The notes under the pieces are model-generated. The model made no database searches, was not told the origin of the DNA, and saw only the letters and a program-made list of their open reading frames with translations. A stretch of DNA of 18,705 bases, taken from Actinomycetota bacterium. GTDB lineage: Bacteria > Actinomycetota > Actinomycetes > Actinomycetales > Microbacteriaceae. Of the stretch, positions 6,710 to 12,715 are shown piece by piece; position 1 is the first letter of the stretch, and each line of letters opens with the position of its first letter. The position numbers were made by a program, and so were the translations under genes. The stretch covers positions 1 to 18,705 of the forward strand of contig WLGA01000007.1 of assembly GCA_009703445.1 (NCBI GenBank), given 5' to 3'.

Positions 6710-8350
6710 GTGGCTAAGAACACTGAAGACGGAAAAAAGCGCGGTTTCCTTTCTAACCTCCTGCACCCGGGACAGAACAAATCTTCGGGGGAACCTACCA
6801 AGAAAGAAGCAACGATTATTCCTGCAACACCTAAGGCATCTAAGCCAAAAGCTGAAGTGACCGAAAAGACCTCATCAAAGACCACCCCTAAGGCTCCGGT
6901 AGCATCGGAAGCCAAATCAGCCTCAAAGGCGAAGGCAGCAACTAAGGCGAAGGCTGACGCCAAGCCGACTGCCAAGGAACCTGTTGAGAAAGCAGTTGTT
7001 GCCAAAACCGCAAAGGTTGCTAAGCCTAAGGCTGAAGCGGTGACCCCGGTTGCGACCAAGCCTGCCAAGGCAACCAAGGCAACAAAAGCAGAAGAAGCCC
7101 CCGCTGCAAAGGCAGAAGCTAAGCCTGCCGCCAAAGCAACGAAGGCTGCAAAGTCGACTGGCCCAGTCGAGGCTAAGGCCAAGCCTTCGAAGGCGAAGAA
7201 GGCACCGAAGCTTGGCGACGACGACGAAGAAGACATCGACGAGGCAGACGATTTGGTCTCTGTAGAGGAAATCGTCGCCGAGGCAGCTTCAGCAATTGAT
7301 CTGACCGTGGTTGACGAAGACCACGATGACGAGCACGAGGACGAAGACAAAGAGAAGATCGTCGTTCCAGAGGGTGCCCTCGTTCTTTCGCACCGTGAAG
7401 ATGATGACATCCCGGTTCAGACCACCACGATTACCGGTGCAACCGCTGACCCTGTAAAGGACTACCTGAAGCAAATCGGAAAGGTAGCCCTTCTGAATGC
7501 CGAGCTCGAAGTCGAGCTAGCAAAGCGCATCGAAGCCGGTCTATTCGCTGAGGAAAAGCTGGCAACCGATAAGAAGCTTTCTCGTGAAGCAGAACGCGAC
7601 CTCAAGTGGGTTGTGAAGGATGGCCAGCGTGCAAAGAGCCACCTCCTAGAAGCTAACCTTCGTTTGGTGGTCTCGCTGGCAAAGCGCTACACCGGTCGTG
7701 GAATGCAATTCCTGGACTTGATTCAGGAAGGAAACTTGGGTCTCATCCGTGCGGTCGAGAAGTTCGACTACACCAAGGGCTACAAGTTCTCGACCTACGC
7801 AACTTGGTGGATTCGTCAGGCGATTACCCGTGCAATGGCAGACCAGGCTCGCACCATTCGCATTCCAGTTCACATGGTTGAAGTAATCAACAAGCTAGCT
7901 AGAGTTCAGCGACAGCTATTGCAGGATCTTGGTCGTGAACCGACCCCTGAAGAACTAGCCCGCGAGCTAGACATGACCCCTGAAAAGGTTGTTGAGGTTC
8001 AGAAGTATGGCCGCGAACCAATCTCACTTTCGACACCGCTTGGTGAAGACGGCGACAGCGAGTTCGGCGACCTAATCGAAGACACCGAGGCTGTTGTTCC
8101 TGCTGATGCAGTTGGCTTCACCATGCTTCAGCGTGAGCTAGAGCGAATTTTGGACTCTCTGCACCCACGTGAAGCCGGCGTGATCCGAAGCCGCTTTGGA
8201 CTTGGTGACGGTGTTCAGAAGACTCTCGACCAAATTGGCGAGGAGTTCGGCGTGACTCGCGAACGAATTCGACAGATTGAGTCGAAAACGATGTCGAAGT
8301 TGCGTCACCCTTCACGCTCACAGATGCTTCGTGACTATCTAGAGAACTAA
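6710..8350 (+). CDS. sigA: Primary RNA polymerase sigma factor (SigA/RpoD)
   Basis: Housekeeping sigma factor that directs core RNA polymerase to -10/-35 promoters. The 546 aa begin with a long Lys/Ala/Pro-rich low-complexity tail (about 1-165) and an acidic stretch (about 168-225), as in SigA/HrdB of other actinobacteria. Region 1.2 starts near Asp247 (DPVKDYLKQIG). Region 2 runs from about 312 (ANLRLVVSLAKRY) through GRGMQFLDLIQEGN to the promoter-melting aromatics at Trp366-Trp367 in STYATWWIRQAITRA. Region 3 follows, and region 4 has its helix-turn-helix at about 515-533 (VTRERIRQIESKTMSKLRH). The start is GTG at 6710 with GAGAGG upstream; an overlapping ATG (6708) is out of frame. It is first in a sigA-murT-gatD unit with a 1-nt gap to murT. 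Confidence 0.97.
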   Translation: MAKNTEDGKKRGFLSNLLHPGQNKSSGEPTKKEATIIPATPKASKPKAEVTEKTSSKTTPKAPVASEAKSASKAKAATKAKADAKPTAKEPVEKAVVAKTAKVAKPKAEAVTPVATKPAKATKATKAEEAPAAKAEAKPAAKATKAAKSTGPVEAKAKPSKAKKAPKLGDDDEEDIDEADDLVSVEEIVAEAASAIDLTVVDEDHDDEHEDEDKEKIVVPEGALVLSHREDDDIPVQTTTITGATADPVKDYLKQIGKVALLNAELEVELAKRIEAGLFAEEKLATDKKLSREAERDLKWVVKDGQRAKSHLLEANLRLVVSLAKRYTGRGMQFLDLIQEGNLGLIRAVEKFDYTKGYKFSTYATWWIRQAITRAMADQARTIRIPVHMVEVINKLARVQRQLLQDLGREPTPEELARELDMTPEKVVEVQKYGREPISLSTPLGEDGDSEFGDLIEDTEAVVPADAVGFTMLQRELERILDSLHPREAGVIRSRFGLGDGVQKTLDQIGEEFGVTRERIRQIESKTMSKLRHPSRSQMLRDYLEN

Positions 8351-8351
8351 A

Positions 8352-9623
8352 GTGTTCTACCTTCCCGCCATTCTGATTGGGCGTGCAGCTCGCACGCTCA
8401 TCAGGAAGGTACGGCCGGGTGGCGGTTCAGCCTTACCGGGTCTCATCCTCAGCAAAATCGCACCAGGGCTGCTGGCCAAAACCCTCAATTCCTTTCCCGA
8501 TGGATTGGTTGTCGTTACCGGTTCGGCCGGTAAATCGACCACCACGAAAATGCTCGTTGCCATTGCGCGCGCTCACGGCAAGACCGTTTTCACGAACCCT
8601 TCAACCGCGAACATCAATCAAGGTTTTTACTCGGCTATCCTCGAGCGTTCGAATATCTTCGGGCTGATTCAGGGAGACGTTGCAATCCTCGAAATGGATG
8701 AAGGTCATGCCGCCGAAATTACGAAACGTGTAGCTCCGCGACAATCAACCATCCTCAACGTGCTTGAGGATCAACTTGATAGATTCGTTGACCCGTCGAT
8801 TGTTCGCGAAAAGCTGGCGATGGTTGCCCGACGCACAAAAGGGCCAATCCTGCTCAATGCAGATGATCAAAACACAGTCATTATTGGTGCCGATCTGTCT
8901 TCAGATGCAAACGTTGTGTGGTTCGGCATCGATGAAACTGTTATAGGCAGCACCAAACATGGCCTTGGCGCAGCGCCGACCTACCTACCTAACCTCGAAC
9001 GTCCGAATGTGGATGCCGAGATTCAGTCAGTGGCGGGAACCACCGCCACAGTACTAATCGCACAGCAGCAGGTTTCTTTTAGCCTGCCGAATCGCGGGCT
9101 TCACTATGCTCTGGATTCCGTGGCTGCTTTACTTAGCGCGCGTAGCTACCTAGGTTCAGACTTCGATCTTGATCTCGCTGCGAGCGTGTTAAATGACCTT
9201 CCTCCGGTGTTTGCCCGGGGCGAAATCGCTCAAGTCGGCGCAGAAGACGTTGAATTCATCCTGGTTCAGAACCCAATGAGCTTTCAGTTGAATCTAGACA
9301 ATCTTTCGACAAAGCCCGAACAGATTATGGTGGCCATTGGCCGCGATGTTCATGACCCTTCATGGCTCTGGACCGTGGACATGTCGAACCTCACACACGT
9401 AGACATGGTCAGCGGGTACAACTTCGCCGAGATCGCGCTCCGCTTGACCTACGCAGGTGTACCGATTGGTGAAGTTGATGGCGATTTGGAGTCGGCGCTT
9501 ACTAAGTTCTTCTCCCTGCCGGCACCGTCTTCAGGCATGAAAACCGTGATTTTTTCTGCCGACGCCATGAGACGAACACGAAGAATTTTGGGTTTCACCG
9601 ATCCAGAGGCGGTGGAGCGATGA
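8352..9623 (+). CDS. murT: MurT-like Mur ligase (DUF1727 C-terminus), cysteine-free variant
   Basis: Homologue of MurT, the ATP-dependent ligase that, with GatD, amidates the D-Glu alpha-carboxyl of lipid II. The 423 aa show the MurT N-terminal signature (GRAARTLIRKVRPGGGSALPG, 10-30), a Mur-ligase P-loop written TGSAGKSTTT (56-65) where the family usually has TGTNGKTTT, NADDQNT in the central domain, and a DUF1727-type C-terminus with FILVQNPMSFQ and DPSWLW (335-340). That last element keeps the aspartate of the family's DxSWxW motif. Odd: there is not one cysteine, so the Cys4 zinc ribbon of characterised MurT proteins is absent. The start is GTG at 8352, 1 nt after the sigA stop; it is probably translated by coupling. 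Its end overlaps gatD by ATGA. Whether it still uses ammonia is uncertain. Confidence 0.85.
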   Translation: MFYLPAILIGRAARTLIRKVRPGGGSALPGLILSKIAPGLLAKTLNSFPDGLVVVTGSAGKSTTTKMLVAIARAHGKTVFTNPSTANINQGFYSAILERSNIFGLIQGDVAILEMDEGHAAEITKRVAPRQSTILNVLEDQLDRFVDPSIVREKLAMVARRTKGPILLNADDQNTVIIGADLSSDANVVWFGIDETVIGSTKHGLGAAPTYLPNLERPNVDAEIQSVAGTTATVLIAQQQVSFSLPNRGLHYALDSVAALLSARSYLGSDFDLDLAASVLNDLPPVFARGEIAQVGAEDVEFILVQNPMSFQLNLDNLSTKPEQIMVAIGRDVHDPSWLWTVDMSNLTHVDMVSGYNFAEIALRLTYAGVPIGEVDGDLESALTKFFSLPAPSSGMKTVIFSADAMRRTRRILGFTDPEAVER

Positions 9624-10246
9624 TTCGACTTGGTGTCCTGTTTCCACAGCATCTAAACCTCAACGGTGATCTGGGAAATGCAGAGGTTATCGCCAAGCAG
9701 CTTGAATGGCGAGGTCTAGCCACTGAGATCGTTGCTGTCGAAACTGTTTCCGACCTATCAAACTCACTTGACTTCATCCTGGTAGGTCACGGCTCCACTG
9801 CGGCTTGGGCTGCTATCGAGACTCGCTTGCGCTCAATGGCGCCTTCGCTTAGAAAATTGATCACCTCTGGAACTCCAGGATTGGCAATCTCCACCGGGTT
9901 TGAAAAGCTCCTAGAACACGGTGCGCTCGGGAATCTTGATGTCAGAAAGTTGCCAGAACGTATTTCGAAGTTCCATATTCAGGGCGATGGAGACAGCGAG
10001 GTCCTTGGTTATCTGAACACGGATGTGGATCTCCCGATTTTGCACCGAGAGGGAAATTGGATTTCAACGTTGCTCCACGGCCCAGTTTTGGCTAAGAACC
10101 CGATTCTCCTAGAAGAAGTGCTTTCGAAGATTGCCAAAGGTGCAGGAGTTGCACTACCCAACATCCAGGTAAGCGAAAAGGCCGGCCAATTGGCCGACCT
10201 GATCGATGAAGTTTGGAAGTTGGAAAGGGACTTATCGAGCGAGTAA
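9620..10246 (+). CDS. gatD: GatD-like class I amidotransferase, predicted glutaminase-dead
   Basis: Homologue of GatD, the glutaminase partner of MurT. Family marks that remain are NLNGDLGNAEVIAKQLEWRG (13-32, matching YGDxGN...xWRG) and LLHGPVLAKNP (151-161) with the catalytic-type His153. The nucleophile elbow, normally AVCGGYQ, reads AISTGFE (89-95), putting Ser91 at the catalytic cysteine. The protein has no cysteine anywhere. The GGGQDxEQ-like segment reads GHGSTAAW (56-63), and the usual FENHxGxT segment is unrecognisable. At 208 aa it is shorter than the roughly 240 aa of typical GatD. Glutamine hydrolysis is therefore very unlikely; a structural or regulatory role for MurT is inferred. 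The ATG at 9620 overlaps the murT stop (ATGA), with a purine-rich AGAGGCGGTGGAG upstream. Its 3' end overlaps the opposing small gene by 15 bp. Confidence 0.82.
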   Translation: MIRLGVLFPQHLNLNGDLGNAEVIAKQLEWRGLATEIVAVETVSDLSNSLDFILVGHGSTAAWAAIETRLRSMAPSLRKLITSGTPGLAISTGFEKLLEHGALGNLDVRKLPERISKFHIQGDGDSEVLGYLNTDVDLPILHREGNWISTLLHGPVLAKNPILLEEVLSKIAKGAGVALPNIQVSEKAGQLADLIDEVWKLERDLSSE

Positions 10247-10459
10247 CTTAGCGCTTTCGTCGTGCCAAGAAACAGCAACCGGCTCGAGTTGAGCCTTCTT
10301 CTCGTTTCCGTGGTGTGAGCAAAAAATCAAGTCTCCGCTGGCAAGTTCAACTCGAATGTATGCCTGCGCGCCGCAGACGTCGCAGCGGTCAGCCGCGCTC
10401 AGTGTCTCGCGAGATTCCTGCTGGTCTTCGGTAGCTTCTACGGTGATTTCTTGGCTCAA
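10232..10459 (-). CDS. Small zinc-ribbon protein, DUF7455-like
   Basis: Conserved actinobacterial small protein of unknown function. Its core reads LSAADRCDVCGAQAYIRVELASG, then LIFCSHHG, giving a CxxC...CxxH set that looks like a single zinc ribbon. Homologues commonly sit beside the sigA/sigB or parE genes, as here. I chose the TTG at 10459 (75 aa, starting MSQEITVEA) because GGAAGGGA lies six bases upstream (10466-10473). An in-frame GTG at 10489 would add ten residues but removes that ribosome site from the leader. Its stop lies inside the end of gatD, a 15-bp convergent overlap. Possible roles in transcription are guesswork. Confidence 0.8.
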   Translation of the reverse strand: MSQEITVEATEDQQESRETLSAADRCDVCGAQAYIRVELASGDLIFCSHHGNEKKAQLEPVAVSWHDESAKLLAR

Positions 10460-10465
10460 TGTGTA

Positions 10466-10473
10466 TCCCTTCC
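10466..10473 (-). promoter_or_regulatory. Ribosome binding site that fixes the TTG start of the zinc-ribbon gene
   Basis: On the minus strand GGAAGGGA is followed by six bases and TTG (10459). This is the best Shine-Dalgarno match in the divergent gap. A TATGGT hexamer just upstream (10478-10483) is a possible -10. Confidence 0.55.
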
Positions 10474-10600
10474 ATGACCATATGACCACACCATCACGTC
10501 GCCTGAGTGCTTTTGGGTCGGCATTTCGCTAACTGCGAAGTCGGGAATGCGATTATCAAGTGCGAACCGTGTCAGACGAGGGATTCCGCGGCGTTGACGT

Positions 10601-10606
10601 TAGCAT
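10601..10606 (+). promoter_or_regulatory. -10 element of a leaderless parE promoter
   Basis: TAGCAT, the same hexamer as at pepA, is followed by six bases (TTTGAG) and the GTG start of parE at 10613. No Shine-Dalgarno sequence lies at a usable distance. A TTGACG one base upstream of the hexamer is too close to act as its -35. Confidence 0.6.
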
Positions 10607-10612
10607 TTTGAG

Positions 10613-12694
10613 GTGCCCAATTCAGACTACTCAGCTCGCCATCTATCTGTTTTAGAAGGTTTAGAAGCCGTTCGTAAACGTCCGGGCATGTACATCGGCT
10701 CCACCGACTCGCGCGGACTGATGCATTGCCTCTGGGAGATCATCGATAACTCAGTGGATGAAGCACTCGCCGGTCATGGAGACCGCATCGAGGTCATTCT
10801 TCACAAAGACAACTCCGTAGAGGTGAGGGACAAGGCGCGAGGCATCCCTGTCGACATCGAGCCAAAGACTGGCCTAAGCGGCGTAGAAGTGGTGTTCACC
10901 AAGCTTCACGCTGGTGGAAAGTTCGGCTCGGGTTCATACGCGGCTTCAGGTGGTCTTCACGGTGTTGGCGCTTCCGTTGTGAACGCACTCTCCGAAAGAC
11001 TCGATGTCGAAGTTGATCGTGATGGCAAAACTTATGCGATGTCGTTCCGTCGCGGAGAACCGGGAATCTTCGATGACAAGTCGGGGATTGCCCCAACTAA
11101 CTCTTTCAAGCCATTCGAGGATGGTTCCATTCTTCGCGAGGTGGGCAAGGTAGCTAAGGGTGTCTCAGGAACCCGGGTGCGCTATTGGGTTGATCCGCAA
11201 ATATTCATCAAGGATGCGCACTTTTCGACCGATGAACTCGTCGGTCGTGCAAGACAGACGGCATTCTTAGTTCCAGGTCTTGGCATCGGGATCACCGATG
11301 AACGCGGCGACGAGAAGTCACATCAAGAATTCCGATACCAGGGTGGAATCGTCGAGTACGCCGATTTTCTGGCCAAGGATGCGCCTCTCACGGCGACCTG
11401 GCGACTCTCAGGAGAGGGTAAGTTCACCGAAACCATCCCAGTTCTAGACGAATCTGGCAACATGGTCTCTCGAGACGTCGAGAGAGATTGCGCCGTTGAA
11501 GTTGCGGTGCGGTGGGGAACTGGATACGACACCGAGCTGAAGTCCTATGTAAACATTATTTCGACACCTAAGGGTGGAACTCACGTCGCTGGTTTCGAAC
11601 AGGCGATGCTGAAATCCCTCCGCGGTCAAATCGAGAGCAATGCACGAAAGCTCAAGGTCGGTAACGACAAGATTGAAAAAGAAGACGTTATGGCCGGCCT
11701 CACGGCAGTCGTTACCGTTCGTCTGGCTGAGCCACAATTTGAGGGTCAGACCAAAGAAGTGCTTGGCACTCCAGCGGTTCGAAACATCGTCTCGAACGTC
11801 ATCGCTAAATCACTAGCCGAGAGATTCAACAGCGTGAAGCGTGACGACAAGGCGCAAACCTCGTTACTCCTAGAGAAGATTGTCGCCGAAATGAAATCGC
11901 GAATCTCGGCACGCACGCACAAGGAGACTCAACGCCGCAAGAATGCCCTCGAAAGCTCATCTCTGCCAACCAAACTTGTCGACTGCAGAACACAAGAGAC
12001 GATGGATTCAGAGCTTTTCATTGTTGAGGGTGACTCAGCATTGGGCACGGCAAAACTCGCTCGCAGCAGTGACTTCCAGGCGCTACTGCCAATTCGCGGA
12101 AAGATTCTTAACGTGCAGAAGGCTTCTGTGTCAGACATGCTTTCAAACACAGAGTGCGCATCGATCATTCAAGTTATTGGCGCGGGTTCGGGCAGAAGTT
12201 TCGACCTTGACGCCGCACGCTATGGCAAAGTCATCCTGATGAGCGACGCAGACGTCGACGGTGCTCACATTCGCACCTTGCTGCTGACGCTTTTCTTCAG
12301 GTACATGAGGCCTCTAGTAGAAGCCGGTCGCGTTTTTGCTGCTGTGCCTCCTTTGCACCGGGTCGAAATAGTGAATGCCGGCTCAAAGGCCAACGAAGTT
12401 GTCTACACCTACTCGCAGCAGGAGCTGGAGTCGCTTTTGGCCAAACTCGAAACCCAGGGAAAGCGATACAAAGAGCCAATCCAGCGTTACAAGGGTCTTG
12501 GTGAAATGGATGCGGATCAGCTTGCTGAAACCACCATGGATAGAAGTCACCGCGCACTTCGCCGGGTACGTGTGGAGGATGCTGTTGCTGCGGAACAAGT
12601 CTTTGAGTTGCTGATGGGTAATGATGTGGCGCCGCGTAGAGATTTCATCATCGATTCTGCGGACGATTTCGAACGCGATCGTATCGACGCTTAG
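10613..12694 (+). CDS. parE: DNA topoisomerase IV subunit B (ParE)
   Basis: ATPase subunit of a type IIA topoisomerase that decatenates chromosomes with ParC. The 693 aa carry a GHKL ATPase domain: Glu42 and Asn46 in EIIDNSVDE, and HAGGKFGSGSYAASGGLHGVG for the ATP lid. A transducer domain follows, then a TOPRIM domain with Glu472 in EGDSALGTAK and the metal triad Asp545/547/549 in SDADVDG, and the C-terminal QRYKGLGEMDADQL. EGDSAL with LARSSDFQALLPIRG is the form I associate with actinobacterial ParE rather than GyrB, and a sigA-parE neighbourhood is also known in Streptomyces. Odd: the DxGxG ATP motif reads DKARGIP (73-79), with Ala75 for the usual Gly. The start is GTG at 10613, probably leaderless. 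It converges on parC. Confidence 0.92.
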   Translation: MPNSDYSARHLSVLEGLEAVRKRPGMYIGSTDSRGLMHCLWEIIDNSVDEALAGHGDRIEVILHKDNSVEVRDKARGIPVDIEPKTGLSGVEVVFTKLHAGGKFGSGSYAASGGLHGVGASVVNALSERLDVEVDRDGKTYAMSFRRGEPGIFDDKSGIAPTNSFKPFEDGSILREVGKVAKGVSGTRVRYWVDPQIFIKDAHFSTDELVGRARQTAFLVPGLGIGITDERGDEKSHQEFRYQGGIVEYADFLAKDAPLTATWRLSGEGKFTETIPVLDESGNMVSRDVERDCAVEVAVRWGTGYDTELKSYVNIISTPKGGTHVAGFEQAMLKSLRGQIESNARKLKVGNDKIEKEDVMAGLTAVVTVRLAEPQFEGQTKEVLGTPAVRNIVSNVIAKSLAERFNSVKRDDKAQTSLLLEKIVAEMKSRISARTHKETQRRKNALESSSLPTKLVDCRTQETMDSELFIVEGDSALGTAKLARSSDFQALLPIRGKILNVQKASVSDMLSNTECASIIQVIGAGSGRSFDLDAARYGKVILMSDADVDGAHIRTLLLTLFFRYMRPLVEAGRVFAAVPPLHRVEIVNAGSKANEVVYTYSQQELESLLAKLETQGKRYKEPIQRYKGLGEMDADQLAETTMDRSHRALRRVRVEDAVAAEQVFELLMGNDVAPRRDFIIDSADDFERDRIDA

Positions 12695-12705
12695 GCGTCA
12701 CGCCT
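12693..12705. terminator. Small hairpin between convergent parE and parC
   Basis: AGGCG (12693-12697), loop TCA, CGCCT (12701-12705) forms a perfect 5-bp stem starting at the parE stop codon in a 21-bp convergent gap. There is no strong T-run on either strand, so it is a weak candidate for a bidirectional terminator. Confidence 0.3.
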
Positions 12706-12715
12706 TCGCTTCTAG

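Noticed and set aside
6710..7400. The long Lys/Ala/Pro and acidic N-terminus of SigA as a novel fusion domain.
   Set aside because: Extended low-complexity N-termini are normal for actinobacterial primary sigma factors.
6547..7410. A 287-aa Ser/Ala-rich open frame antisense to the 5' half of sigA.
   Set aside because: It is the antisense shadow of the Lys/Ala-rich SigA tail; composition is low complexity, no ribosome site, no recognisable domain.
8352..10246. Possibility that murT or gatD is a frameshifted pseudogene, explaining the missing cysteines.
   Set aside because: Both are single uninterrupted frames with family motifs before and after the altered positions, and they are coupled by an ATGA overlap; substitutions, not indels, remove the cysteines.
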